A DNA stretch of 16,095 nucleotides from Sedimentisphaerales bacterium (lineage in GTDB: Bacteria > Planctomycetota > Phycisphaerae > Sedimentisphaerales > SG8-4), in contig JAFGCA010000566.1 of NCBI GenBank assembly GCA_016932895.1, positions 1 through 16,095 on the forward strand, read 5' to 3'. The number at the start of each line of letters is the position of its first letter. Positions within the stretch are counted from its first letter, which is position 1. Positions 7,147 through 14,779 of the stretch are shown here, piece after piece. Both the position numbers and the translations under genes were made by a program. Below the pieces are notes generated by a model. The model was not told the DNA's origin, did not search any database, and saw nothing but the letters and a program-made list of their open reading frames with translations.

Positions 7147-8982
7147 TCAGTCCAATTCGAACCGGGCTTTGTAGTCGTCTATCTCGTGTTGCTCTGCCTG
7201 CGGCTGTTCTTCCTTGTACAGGACCTGGTTCTCCATGACCAGGACATCCATATTAGTGGCCATGAAGCAACGGTACGCGTGCTCGGGCGAGCAAACGATC
7301 GGTTCACCCCGGACGTTGAAGCTGGTGTTGATGATGACGGGGCAGCCCGTCTTGTTTTTGAAGGCGGTCATGAGTCGCCAGAGTTTGGGATGCCGCTCTC
7401 TATCGACGGTCTGAATTCGGGCCGAGAAGTCCACGTGGGTGACCGCGGGCAGGACGCTTCTCCTGGTCTTGAGTTTGTCCAGCCCCTTCAGTGCCCCGGG
7501 GTTTTCGCAAGCGGCCAGGCGTTTGTCCTCCCGAACGGAGGCCACGAGCAGCATATACGGGCTGTCCTGCTCGGGACGGGTCTCGAAGTACTCCGCGACG
7601 TTCTCGCGCAGCACGCACGGGGCGAAGGGCCGGAAGGATTCGCGGAACTTGATCTTGCGGTTCATCAGCGACTGCATCTCTTCGCTGCGGGCGTCGCCGA
7701 GAATACTGCGATTTCCCAGCGCCCGTGGTCCGAACTCCATGCGTCCCTGGAACCAGCCGATCACCTTGCCCTCGTCGATGAGCTGCGCCACCGTCGCAAC
7801 CAGCTCCGCCTCATCTGCGTGGCTGTGGTATCTGGCATCGGCCGACTGGAGGAATTCACAAATCTGCTCGTTGCTGTAGGCCGGGCCCAGCAGCGAGGCG
7901 TGCTGCCTGTCCCGGTTGGTGGTTTTGCGTTCGTTGTCCAAGAGCTGGTGCCACACGAACAGGGCCGCTCCGAGCGCGCCCCCGGCGTCGCCGGCGGCCG
8001 GCTGAATCCAGATGTTGTCAAAGGCTGTTTCCCGGAGAATTCGGCCGTTGGCCACGCAATTCAGCGCCACACCGCCGGCCAGCACGAGGTCTTTCATACC
8101 CGTTTGTGCGTATACGTGCCGGGCCGCGCGGAGCATGATTTCCTCCGTGACCGCCTGGATGGAGGCCGCCATGTCCATTTCCCGCTCTGTCAGCGGCGAT
8201 TCGGGCCGGCGCGGAGGTCCGTCGAAGAGCTTCTCGAATCGCGAGCCGGTCATCACCATCTTATTGCAGTAGGCAAAATAGGCCATGTTCAGCCGAAAGG
8301 ACCCGTCTTCCTTGACATCAACGAGTTTCTCGAGGATCACGTCTCGGTATTTCGGCTCGCCGTAGGGGGCAAGCCCCATCATCTTGTACTCGCCCGAGTT
8401 GACGCGAAAGCCGGTGAAATAGGTGAAGGCCGAGTAGAGCAGCCCCAGAGAGTGGGGGAAATGGAGTTCGTGCGTCAGTTCGATCTTATTGCCGCAGCCG
8501 GTGCCGAAGCTGGCCGTGGCCCATTCTCCGACGCCGTCCATGGTGAGAATGGCGGCTTTTTCAAACGGAGAAGGGAAAAAAGCACTGGCAGCGTGCGATT
8601 CATGATGCTCGGTGAAGACGTATCGGCCCTTGTACTTGTGCCCGAGGGCCTTGTCCATCTCTCGCGGCAGGTGGAGCTTGCGGCGCAGCCAGAGAGGCAG
8701 GCCTGCCAGGAACTGGCGAAACCCGAACGGGGCATAACCGATGTATGTCTCCAGCAGCCGCTCGAATTTGACCAGCGGCTTCTCATAGAAGACCACCAGA
8801 TCGAGCTGTTCGCCCGAAAGGCCCCCCTCACCAAGACAATACTCCACCGCGTGCGACGGAAAGCGGCTGTCGTGTTTCCTCCGCGTGAATCGCTCTTCCT
8901 GGGCGGCGGCGACGATCTCGCCATTTTGAACCAAAACGGCGGCACTGTCGTGGTAGAAAGCCGAAAGTCCCAGGATATTCAT
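7147..8982 (-). CDS. O-carbamoyltransferase, NodU/CmcH/TobZ/SxtI family
   Basis: 611 residues, full length for the family. The N-terminal Kae1-like domain begins MNILGLSAFYHDSAA and carries AAQEERFTRRKHD (26-38). Its HHESH motif (His126, His130), Asp149 in TMDGVGEW and Asp332 in GDAGGALG match the metal site known from TobZ. AGGVALNCVANG (302-313) is also diagnostic. The C-terminal YrdC-like domain shows GWFQGRMEFGPRALGNRSIL, KFRESFRPFAP and NTSFNVRGEP. Known members use carbamoyl phosphate and ATP to form carbamoyl-adenylate, then carbamoylate a hydroxyl of an antibiotic, Nod factor or saxitoxin precursor. With no antibiotic genes nearby, the likely acceptor is a glycan or surface polymer; this is inference. 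The gene leads a five-gene operon behind a TATAAT promoter. The start is supported by alignment of the N-terminus with the family and by GGGGA about 7 nt upstream. Confidence 0.93.
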   Translation of the reverse strand: MNILGLSAFYHDSAAVLVQNGEIVAAAQEERFTRRKHDSRFPSHAVEYCLGEGGLSGEQLDLVVFYEKPLVKFERLLETYIGYAPFGFRQFLAGLPLWLRRKLHLPREMDKALGHKYKGRYVFTEHHESHAASAFFPSPFEKAAILTMDGVGEWATASFGTGCGNKIELTHELHFPHSLGLLYSAFTYFTGFRVNSGEYKMMGLAPYGEPKYRDVILEKLVDVKEDGSFRLNMAYFAYCNKMVMTGSRFEKLFDGPPRRPESPLTEREMDMAASIQAVTEEIMLRAARHVYAQTGMKDLVLAGGVALNCVANGRILRETAFDNIWIQPAAGDAGGALGAALFVWHQLLDNERKTTNRDRQHASLLGPAYSNEQICEFLQSADARYHSHADEAELVATVAQLIDEGKVIGWFQGRMEFGPRALGNRSILGDARSEEMQSLMNRKIKFRESFRPFAPCVLRENVAEYFETRPEQDSPYMLLVASVREDKRLAACENPGALKGLDKLKTRRSVLPAVTHVDFSARIQTVDRERHPKLWRLMTAFKNKTGCPVIINTSFNVRGEPIVCSPEHAYRCFMATNMDVLVMENQVLYKEEQPQAEQHEIDDYKARFELD

Positions 8983-9046
8983 CGTATTTCCCCAAACTCA
9001 GCGGGTCGCCGGTCATCGGGCGGTTTTTTGCTCTGCGACATGCCTC

Positions 9047-9074
9047 ATTATAGGTAATATCGGCAGATTCACAA
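9047..9074 (-). promoter_or_regulatory. Sigma-70-type promoter for the carbamoyltransferase operon
   Basis: Read on the minus strand: TTGTGA (4/6 match), a 16-nt spacer, then a perfect TATAAT. The predicted start near 9040 gives a leader of about 58 nt to the ATG at 8982. There is no experimental support. Confidence 0.55.
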
Positions 9075-9202
9075 AGCAGCATTGGGCCGGTCCGGCAGCG
9101 GGAGGGGGCGTTTTCCTGATCTCGGGCACGACTGGCGCCCCGACATTCGGCCGCGATCTGGGGCATATCTGCAAATTTGTGGTTTCGATGTTAAAGTAAG
9201 TC

Positions 9203-9230
9203 TTGCAAAATGAGGCTGATGCAGTAAAAT
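9203..9230 (+). promoter_or_regulatory. Sigma-70-type promoter for rpmB
   Basis: TTGCAA (4/6), a 16-nt spacer and TAAAAT (5/6). The predicted start near 9237 leaves a leader of about 70 nt before the ATG at 9307. Confidence 0.5.
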
Positions 9231-9233
9231 GCT

Positions 9234-9264
9234 GGTTTTCGCGCTTGCGGCGCGTCTTGAAACC
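9234..9264 (+). promoter_or_regulatory. Leader hairpin in the rpmB 5' untranslated region
   Basis: GGTTT (9234-9238) pairs with AAACC (9260-9264). Inside, CGCGC (9240-9244) pairs with GCGCG (9250-9254) around a TTGCG loop. The asymmetric internal loop has 1 and 5 unpaired bases. It starts at about the predicted transcription start, so it may stabilise the 5' end or serve autoregulation. The structure is seen; the role is conjecture. Confidence 0.35.
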
Positions 9265-9295
9265 GTAGGACCGAGAACCTTTGCAGAGTTGATGC

Positions 9296-9306
9296 AGGAG
9301 TGGTTT
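9296..9306 (+). promoter_or_regulatory. Ribosome binding site of rpmB
   Basis: AGGAG at 9296-9300 lies 6 nt before the ATG at 9307. This decides against the upstream in-frame ATG at 9229, which would overlap the promoter -10 box. Confidence 0.7.
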
Positions 9307-9573
9307 ATGTCAAGAGTGTGCCATTTTACCGGTAAGAGAACGATTTCCGGACGGAGCATCTCCCGTCGCGGTAAGGCCAAGCGGCATGGCGGCGTCGGCA
9401 AGAAGGTTACCGGCGTCAGCAAGCGGAAGTTCAAGCCGAATATCCAAAAGGTCCGGGCCATCGTGGACGGCAAGGTCTGCCGTCTGAGAGTCTCGGCCAA
9501 GGCGATTCGCAACGGGCTGGTGCAAAAGCCCCCCAAACGGGATTATAAGCCCGAGAAGCAAGCGGCAAGCTGA
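9307..9573 (+). CDS. rpmB: 50S ribosomal protein L28
   Basis: 88 residues, basic, beginning MSRVCHFTGKRTISGRSISR with the usual L28 opening (CxxTGK). The RRGKAKRHGG segment, KRKFKPNIQKVRA and the KVCRLRVSAKAIRNG core follow, all typical of the family. It is a structural component of the large ribosomal subunit. One cysteine sits at residue 5, so the CxxC zinc ribbon of C+ L28 forms is absent. The C-terminal tail (KPPKRDYKPEKQAAS) is slightly longer than the minimal family. Transcription ends in a strong terminator 33 nt downstream of the stop. Confidence 0.95.
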   Translation: MSRVCHFTGKRTISGRSISRRGKAKRHGGVGKKVTGVSKRKFKPNIQKVRAIVDGKVCRLRVSAKAIRNGLVQKPPKRDYKPEKQAAS

Positions 9574-9606
9574 GGATCGCGGTTTCTTGGTGGTTGTGTA
9601 CGAGCG

Positions 9607-9640
9607 AAGCGGGGCGGAACGAATGCCTCGCTTTTTTTTT
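9607..9640 (+). terminator. Rho-independent terminator between rpmB and gatC
   Basis: A 9-bp stem, AAGCGGGGC (9607-9615) with GCCTCGCTT (9625-9633), contains one G-T wobble and encloses a 9-nt loop. It runs into nine T residues (9632-9640). It ends only 14 nt before the gatC ATG. Confidence 0.85.
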
Positions 9641-9654
9641 GACTGGGGGCTCAG

Positions 9655-9963
9655 ATGCCGGAGAAGATCGACGGCGAGCAGGTTCGTAAGGTGGCGAAGC
9701 TGGCCCGGCTGGAGTTGACGGACGGGGAAATTCAGGAATTCACCGGTCAGCTGGGGGCGATCTTGGGGTACGTCGATAAATTGGGCGAGTTGGAGACGAC
9801 CGACGTGGAGCCGTTGGCGCACTGTTTGCCTGTCCGCAACGTCTTCCGGAAGGACGAGGTTCGCGATTCGCTGGGCACAGAGCGAGCGCTGGCCAATGCC
9901 CCGCAGCGCGACGGCCCGTTCTTCAAGGTTCCCAAGATACTGGACGACAACTCCGGGGCGTGA
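9655..9963 (+). CDS. gatC: Asp-tRNA(Asn)/Glu-tRNA(Gln) amidotransferase subunit C
   Basis: 102 residues, normal for GatC. It shows the N-terminal VRKVAKLARLELTDGE helix start, the central YVDKLGELETTDVEPLAH motif and the C-terminal LANAPQRDGPFFKVPKIL motif that wraps between GatA and GatB. GatC stabilises the GatAB transamidase, which converts misacylated Glu-tRNA(Gln) and/or Asp-tRNA(Asn) to the correct aminoacyl-tRNA. The only ribosome binding signal is GGGGG 5 nt before the ATG. The gene follows the rpmB terminator so closely that there is no room for a separate promoter between them. Confidence 0.95.
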   Translation: MPEKIDGEQVRKVAKLARLELTDGEIQEFTGQLGAILGYVDKLGELETTDVEPLAHCLPVRNVFRKDEVRDSLGTERALANAPQRDGPFFKVPKILDDNSGA

Positions 9964-10000
9964 TGGATGCGGACACTTTGGGGGATAGCGATGGTCATTG

Positions 10001-10013
10001 GGAGGTGCCGATC
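10001..10013 (+). promoter_or_regulatory. Ribosome binding site deciding the hydrolase start
   Basis: GGAGGT at 10001-10006 lies 7 nt before the GTG at 10014. This selects the start that puts a signal peptide at the N-terminus, over upstream GTG/ATG codons at 9960/9963. Confidence 0.65.
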
Positions 10014-11426
10014 GTGAGAATGGTAAACTTGTTCTGCCTGATCCTGGCGTTGGGACTACTTTATCGGGGAGGCAATGTCGTTGTGGGAGCCGACCAAAGC
10101 GCCGAGACGTTGAACAAACAAATCATCAAATCCGTCGCCTGCGATTATCTGCTCTCGCTGCCGAAAGGCTACGGTGAAAAGGAGCAGAAATGGCCCTTGA
10201 TGCTGTTCTTGCACGGAGCGGGTGAACGGGGCAGTGATCTGAATCTTGTCAAGAAGCATGGACCGCCCAAGCTGATCGAGCAGGGCAAGGAGTTCCCTTT
10301 CATCGTGGTCTCGCCGCAGTGCCCAACCGGCGTCTGGTGGCCCGAGCGGCTTGATACGCTGATGGCATTACTGGATGAGATCGAATCGAAGTACGAAGTA
10401 GATCCGAGTCGGGTCTACCTGACCGGTCTGAGCATGGGCGGATTCGGCACCTGGGCCCTGGCGTGCGGGAAGCCGGAGCGATTTGCCGCGATCGTGCCCA
10501 TCTGCGGCGGAGGCCAGTGGTTCTTGGCGGATCGGCTCCGGAAGGTCCCTGTTTGGGCCTTTCACGGGGCCAGGGATTCGGTCGTTCCGCTGGATTTATC
10601 GAAGTCGATGGTGGAAGCGGTCAAGCGGACGGGAGGGGACGCAAAGCTGACCGTTTATCCCGAGGCCAACCATGATTCCTGGACGGCTACGTACGACGAT
10701 CCGAAAGTCTACGAATGGTTGCTGAGCCATAGGACCGACCGCGCGGGTAAGCCCGTCGTCTCGGGCCAGCGCAAGATGAAATTGAAGCGGCCTGCCATTA
10801 TGGAGATCGAGTATTTGCTTTATTTACCCGACGGGTACGGACAGAACGACCGGCAGTGGCCATTGATGTTGTTCCTCCACGGTGCGGGCGAGCGAGGCGC
10901 CGACCTCGAACGGGTTAAGGTCCATGGTCCGCCGAAACTGGTCGAACGGGGCAAATCGATGCCCTTCATTATCGTTTCTCCGCAGTGTCCGACCGGTAGT
11001 TGGTGGTCCGGTCCGGATCAGATGGGTACGCTGATCGCGCTGCTCGACGAGATCGTCGAGAAGTACCGGGTGGATGAGTCTCGGGTCTATCTGACCGGTC
11101 TGAGCATGGGGGGGTATGGGACATGGGCTCTGGCGTCGAGCTGTCCCGAGCGTTTTGCCGCGATCGCGCCGATCTGCGGCGGGGGAGAGAAACGGATGGC
11201 CAGGCGGCTTCGCAACGTACCCATTTGGGTTTTTCACGGGGCCAAGGACGGCACGGTCCCGATCGCGCGATCCGAGGAGATGGTCGAGGCCGTCAAGGCG
11301 GCCGGCGGCAACGTGGAATTCACCGTGTACCCGGAAGCGAACCACGATTCGTGGACGGCCACCTACGATAATCCAAAGCTCTACGAGTGGTTTCTCAGCC
11401 ACCGCAGGAGCAAAGAAAGCAAGTAG
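10014..11426 (+). CDS. Secreted alpha/beta hydrolase (esterase type) with two tandem catalytic domains
   Basis: 470 residues from the GTG. A signal peptide is visible (VRMVNLFCLILALGLLYRGG, probable cut near VVGA-DQ). Two similar domains follow, each opening with a YLL-LP-GYG strand, HGAGERG (oxyanion loop), SPQCPTG, GLSMGG (nucleophile elbow), PICGGG, FHGA-D and EANHDSWTATYD. Catalytic Ser/Asp/His are 140/188/220 in copy 1 and 364/412/444 in copy 2, all 224 residues apart, so both are probably active. By eye the copies are about 70% identical in protein while their codons differ widely, indicating an old in-frame duplication. The family is prolyl-oligopeptidase/dienelactone-hydrolase or feruloyl-esterase (CE1-like) related; the substrate cannot be read. 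It sits between gatC and gatA, which is an odd partner for tRNA amidation. Periplasmic or extracellular ester cleavage is likely. Confidence 0.85.
   Translation: MRMVNLFCLILALGLLYRGGNVVVGADQSAETLNKQIIKSVACDYLLSLPKGYGEKEQKWPLMLFLHGAGERGSDLNLVKKHGPPKLIEQGKEFPFIVVSPQCPTGVWWPERLDTLMALLDEIESKYEVDPSRVYLTGLSMGGFGTWALACGKPERFAAIVPICGGGQWFLADRLRKVPVWAFHGARDSVVPLDLSKSMVEAVKRTGGDAKLTVYPEANHDSWTATYDDPKVYEWLLSHRTDRAGKPVVSGQRKMKLKRPAIMEIEYLLYLPDGYGQNDRQWPLMLFLHGAGERGADLERVKVHGPPKLVERGKSMPFIIVSPQCPTGSWWSGPDQMGTLIALLDEIVEKYRVDESRVYLTGLSMGGYGTWALASSCPERFAAIAPICGGGEKRMARRLRNVPIWVFHGAKDGTVPIARSEEMVEAVKAAGGNVEFTVYPEANHDSWTATYDNPKLYEWFLSHRRSKESK
10140..11404 (+). repeat. Diverged tandem duplication inside the hydrolase gene
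   Basis: Two copies, about 10140-10731 and 10806-11404, code for the two hydrolase domains. The period is 672 bp from the nucleophile onward and 666 bp before it; copy 2 carries two extra codons after CPTG. Identity is high in protein but clearly lower in DNA, mainly at third positions, so this is not a recent repeat. Confidence 0.85.
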
Positions 11427-11432
11427 CATCTG

Positions 11433-12905
11433 ATGTCTCTGGAAGATCTAACCGCCGTTGCGTTGCGAGAGCAGATCGTCGCCGGGCAGAGCACCAGCGT
11501 CGAAGCTACGCGGCTTGTGCTCGACCGCATTGAGCGACTCGATCCCACTGTGGGAGCCTTTATCAGCACGTTTGGTGAGGAAGCCCTGAAGCGGGCTCAA
11601 GATGTTGACCGCCGGATTGCAGCCGGGGAGCCGGTAGGGGCCCTGGCGGGCGTTCCCGTAGCGGTCAAGGACAACATGTGCACTTGCAGCGGGGCTACCA
11701 CCTGTGGATCGCGCATCCTGGAGAACTTTCATGCTCCGTACGATGCGACCGTCGTGCGAAAGCTCGTCGAGGCCGACGCGGTCATCGTCGGCAAGACCAA
11801 TATGGATGAGTTCGCCATGGGCTCGAGCACCGAGACTTCCGCTCTGGGCCGGACTGTGAATCCCTGGGATACCACCCGGGTGCCGGGCGGCAGCAGCGGT
11901 GGATCGGCGGCAGCGACCGCGGCACACCTTTGTTTTGCGGCGCTGGGCTCGGACACGGGCGGCTCGATCCGCCAGCCGGCCAGCTTCTGCGGAGTCGTCG
12001 GCCTCAAACCTACGTACGGACGGGTCTCACGGTATGGGTTGGTCGCCTACGGTTCGAGTCTGGATCAAATCGGGCCCCTTACCCGAAGTGTGACGGACGC
12101 AGCGCTGATGATGAACGTGATTTCCGGTCACGATCCAGCCGACAGCACCAGCGTGGATGAGAACGTGGCACCCGTGCCTGATTACCTGGCCCGGTTGGAA
12201 GAGGCGGTCGGTGGGCTCAGGATCGGTGTGGTCCCGGCCTTTAACGCCGGCGCGGATCGGCCCACGCGCAGTGCTATCGCGGATGCGATCGGTGTTTATT
12301 CCGCCGCCGGCGCGGAGATCGTCGAAGTGGAGATGCCGCACCTGGACTATGCCATCGCGGCCTACTATCTCATTGCGACCGCCGAGGCTTCCAGCAATCT
12401 GGCCCGCTACGACGGCGTCCACTACGGGCACCGAACGCCGGCCCCGAACGACTATGTCGAAGTCTACACCAAATCGCGCGCAGAAGCCTTCGGCAAGGAA
12501 GTCAAGCGGCGTATCATGCTGGGGACCTACGCGCTGTCCAGCGGCTATTACGACGCTTATTACCTGAAAGCTCTGAAAGTGCGCAATCTGATTCGGGGTG
12601 ATTTCGTTCGAGCCTTCGACGCATGCGATTGCATCATGATGCCGGTTTCACCGACGACGGCCTTCAAGATCGGAGAGAAGATCGACGATCCGCTGAAGAT
12701 GTATCTGTCGGATGTCTATACCATCGCGGCCAATCTGGCGGGCGTTCCGGGCATCAGCATTCCTTGTGGGTTTGACGAGGCGGGTCTGCCCATCGGTCTG
12801 CAGATTCTCACGCCCGCATTCACGGAAGACAGGCTCTTGCGAATCGCCCGCATGTATGAAGCGCAGACGAATTGGCACGAGAGGAAACCCACGGTCGCCG
12901 ACTGA
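11433..12905 (+). CDS. gatA: Asp-tRNA(Asn)/Glu-tRNA(Gln) amidotransferase subunit A
   Basis: 490 residues, full length for GatA, an amidase-signature enzyme that releases ammonia from glutamine for the GatB site. The Ser-cisSer-Lys triad is Lys79 (VAVKDN), Ser154 (PGGSSGGSAA) and Ser178 (SDTGGSIRQP), the same numbering as known for Staphylococcus aureus GatA. KTNMDEFAMGSSTE (121-134) and the C-terminal NLAGVPGISIPCG are also typical. The start is 6 nt after the hydrolase stop; the nearest AGGAG is 22 nt away, so coupled translation is likely. gatB follows after 8 nt. Confidence 0.97.
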   Translation: MSLEDLTAVALREQIVAGQSTSVEATRLVLDRIERLDPTVGAFISTFGEEALKRAQDVDRRIAAGEPVGALAGVPVAVKDNMCTCSGATTCGSRILENFHAPYDATVVRKLVEADAVIVGKTNMDEFAMGSSTETSALGRTVNPWDTTRVPGGSSGGSAAATAAHLCFAALGSDTGGSIRQPASFCGVVGLKPTYGRVSRYGLVAYGSSLDQIGPLTRSVTDAALMMNVISGHDPADSTSVDENVAPVPDYLARLEEAVGGLRIGVVPAFNAGADRPTRSAIADAIGVYSAAGAEIVEVEMPHLDYAIAAYYLIATAEASSNLARYDGVHYGHRTPAPNDYVEVYTKSRAEAFGKEVKRRIMLGTYALSSGYYDAYYLKALKVRNLIRGDFVRAFDACDCIMMPVSPTTAFKIGEKIDDPLKMYLSDVYTIAANLAGVPGISIPCGFDEAGLPIGLQILTPAFTEDRLLRIARMYEAQTNWHERKPTVAD

Positions 12906-12913
12906 GTGAGAGA

Positions 12914-14380
12914 ATGAGTGATTTGTCGTACAAGGTGATTGTTGGCTTGGAAATTCACGTACAGCTTTGTACGCAGACCAAGATGTTCTGCGGCTGTGCG
13001 CTGAGCTTCGGGGCCGAGGCCAACAGCCGGGTGTGCCCGGTGTGCCTCGGGATGCCCGGCGTGCTGCCGGTGATGAACGGGCAAGCCGTTGAATATGCAA
13101 TGCTGGCCGCCTCGGCTCTCCACTGCGAAATCGCTTCCTTCACCAAATGGGACCGCAAGAGTTACTACTATCCCGATCTGCCCAAGAACTATCAGATCAG
13201 CCAGTACGATCTGCCGTTGGGCAGCAACGGATACATCGAGATTGTGCTGGACGACGGACGGACCAAGAGAATTCGCATTCTCCGGGTGCATCTGGAGGAG
13301 GACGCGGGCAAGAACCTGCACACGACGGGCAGCTTTTCCCAGGTGGATCTGAATCGCGCCGGGACGCCACTGCTGGAGATCGTTACCGAGCCCGACATGA
13401 ACGGCCCCGAGGAGGTGCGGGCCCTGGCCGTCGAGTTGCAGCGCATCGTGCGCTATCTTGGCGTTTCCGAAGGGGACATGCAGAAGGGCCACATGCGGTT
13501 CGAGCCCAACATCAATCTCGTCGTGACGCGACCGGACGGCGAATTCAGAACGCCCATCGTCGAGGTCAAGAACCTCAACAGCTTCCGCGCCCTCGAACGT
13601 AGCGTGGCCTATGAGATCGAAAGGCAGTTGGACGAGTTCTTGGAAACGGGCCGGACCCTGGAGATGGGCAACAAGTCCACGCGGGGTTGGAACGACGACG
13701 ACGAGGTGACCGTGCTCCAGCGGGAAAAGGAAGAGGCCCATGACTATCGGTATTTTCCCGACCCCGATCTGGTGCCCGTGACCACGACGCCGGAGTCATT
13801 GGATCAAATTCGATCGCGTCTTTGTGAGCTGCCTTTGCAAAGACAGCTTCGGTATGTCCGGGAATACCAGCTCAGCGACTACGATGCCGGCGTGTTGACC
13901 GCCGAACGGGCCACCGCTGACTTCTTTGAGGGCGCGGTGCAGGCCGGCGGTGACCCGAAACGCGTCTGCAATCTGCTGACCCAGACGGGCCTGAAACTGG
14001 CCAACGAGCGAGGCTGCGACTTGGCGGGCCTGGGCGTTGAGCCCTCGGACGTGGCCGAACTGGCGAAGATGATCGACGCCGGCACGGTGAGCGCCAGTGC
14101 CGGGGGCACCATCCTGGAAGCTATGACACAAACTGCCAGGAAGCCCGCCGTTCTGGCCGAAGAGCTCAACCTGATCCAGAAGAGCGACGCCGGCGAGCTC
14201 GAGGGCATCCTGGACGAGGTGCTCGCGGCCCATCCGCAAGCGGTCGAGGACGTCACTGCCGGAGGCAAAAAATGTAAGAAGGCCAAGGGATTTCTCCTGG
14301 GCCAGGTCATGCAGAAGACGAAAGGGCAAGCCAACCCGAAAGTGGTTTCTGAGTTGCTTGACAAGAAACTGAGCGGATAG
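12914..14380 (+). CDS. gatB: Asp-tRNA(Asn)/Glu-tRNA(Gln) amidotransferase subunit B
   Basis: 488 residues from ATG MSDLSYKVIVGLEIHVQL. GatB binds the misacylated tRNA, phosphorylates the side chain and amidates it with ammonia from GatA. The GLEIHVQL opening, the four-cysteine pattern FCGC (Cys26, Cys28) and CPVC (Cys41, Cys44) that would bind zinc, KNYQISQYDLP, and HDYRYFPDPDL are all family motifs. The C-terminal YqeY-like tail ends in GFLLGQVMQKTKGQANP. An ATG at 12872 would add 14 residues and overlap gatA by 34 nt, with no family support; the 12914 start follows gatA by 8 nt behind a weak GAGAG. Confidence 0.96.
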   Translation: MSDLSYKVIVGLEIHVQLCTQTKMFCGCALSFGAEANSRVCPVCLGMPGVLPVMNGQAVEYAMLAASALHCEIASFTKWDRKSYYYPDLPKNYQISQYDLPLGSNGYIEIVLDDGRTKRIRILRVHLEEDAGKNLHTTGSFSQVDLNRAGTPLLEIVTEPDMNGPEEVRALAVELQRIVRYLGVSEGDMQKGHMRFEPNINLVVTRPDGEFRTPIVEVKNLNSFRALERSVAYEIERQLDEFLETGRTLEMGNKSTRGWNDDDEVTVLQREKEEAHDYRYFPDPDLVPVTTTPESLDQIRSRLCELPLQRQLRYVREYQLSDYDAGVLTAERATADFFEGAVQAGGDPKRVCNLLTQTGLKLANERGCDLAGLGVEPSDVAELAKMIDAGTVSASAGGTILEAMTQTARKPAVLAEELNLIQKSDAGELEGILDEVLAAHPQAVEDVTAGGKKCKKAKGFLLGQVMQKTKGQANPKVVSELLDKKLSG

Positions 14381-14405
14381 CTTTCTGCAAATGAGGGGAC
14401 AACCC

Positions 14406-14750
14406 ATGAAGGTCGAAAGAAGCGCGAACATTGTCAAGGCACCGGTCGACGTGGAGGGGGCCCGGGGAATTGCAATTCGATGGCTCATCTCCAAAGAGGA
14501 CGGCGCACGGAACTTCGCCATGCGGATGTTTGAAGTCGAGCCGGGCGGACATACCCCGTTTCACCGGCATCCGCACGAGCACGAGGTTTTTGTGCTGGAG
14601 GGCAGCGGCGTGGTCGTGGATGAGGGTCGCGAGCGGGCGATCGGACCTGAGGATGTGGTATTCGTCCCCGGCGATGTCGAGCACAACTTCCGGAACACCG
14701 GGGACTCGACGCTGCGGTTTCTCTGCCTCGTTCCGATGTCGGCTGTCTGA
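14406..14750 (+). CDS. Small single-domain cupin protein
   Basis: 114 residues. Cupin motif 1 is GGHTPFHRHPHEHEVFVLEG, with His residues in the metal-binding arrangement and a glutamate. Motif 2 is PGDVEHNFRNTG. Together they form one beta-barrel of the Cupin_2 class with a likely metal site. The substrate is unknown; such proteins range from sugar isomerase-like and dioxygenase-like enzymes to ligand sensors. GAGGGGA at 14393-14399, 6 nt upstream, chooses the ATG at 14406 over the ATG at 14391, which contains that site. It follows gatB by 25 nt and is probably the last gene of that operon. It converges on plsY with 29 nt between stops. Confidence 0.85.
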   Translation: MKVERSANIVKAPVDVEGARGIAIRWLISKEDGARNFAMRMFEVEPGGHTPFHRHPHEHEVFVLEGSGVVVDEGRERAIGPEDVVFVPGDVEHNFRNTGDSTLRFLCLVPMSAV

Positions 14751-14779
14751 GGAAGTCGCGAGGAAAGAGCACGCGGGCT

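Larger units (their letters stand above)
8983..9306. other. Divergent intergenic region between carbamoyltransferase operon and rpmB
   Basis: 324 nt without a supported gene. It holds one promoter for each direction (minus 9047-9074, plus 9203-9230), a leader hairpin before rpmB and the rpmB ribosome binding site. The stretch 9075-9200 between the promoters shows a short inverted pair TCGGG/CCCGA near 9120-9145 with no T-run; I assign it no function. Confidence 0.7.

Noticed and set aside
7093..9057. Rightward open frame of 654 codons opposite the carbamoyltransferase gene
   Set aside because: The opposite strand has every catalytic motif of a known family. This frame shows no domain, starts inside the sxtJ-like gene and is what GC-rich codon use commonly leaves open on the antisense strand.
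9229..9306. N-terminal extension of L28 from an upstream ATG
   Set aside because: The extension would start within the -10 box of the rpmB promoter; AGGAG and family alignment support 9307.
9960..10013. Hydrolase start overlapping the gatC stop
   Set aside because: It would place an acidic 18-residue stretch before the signal peptide; the GTG at 10014 has GGAGGT at optimal distance. It remains possible as a coupled start.
12872..12913. Longer GatB from an ATG inside gatA
   Set aside because: GatB proteins begin near the GLEIHVQL motif, and the 12914 start gives normal length and 8-nt spacing.
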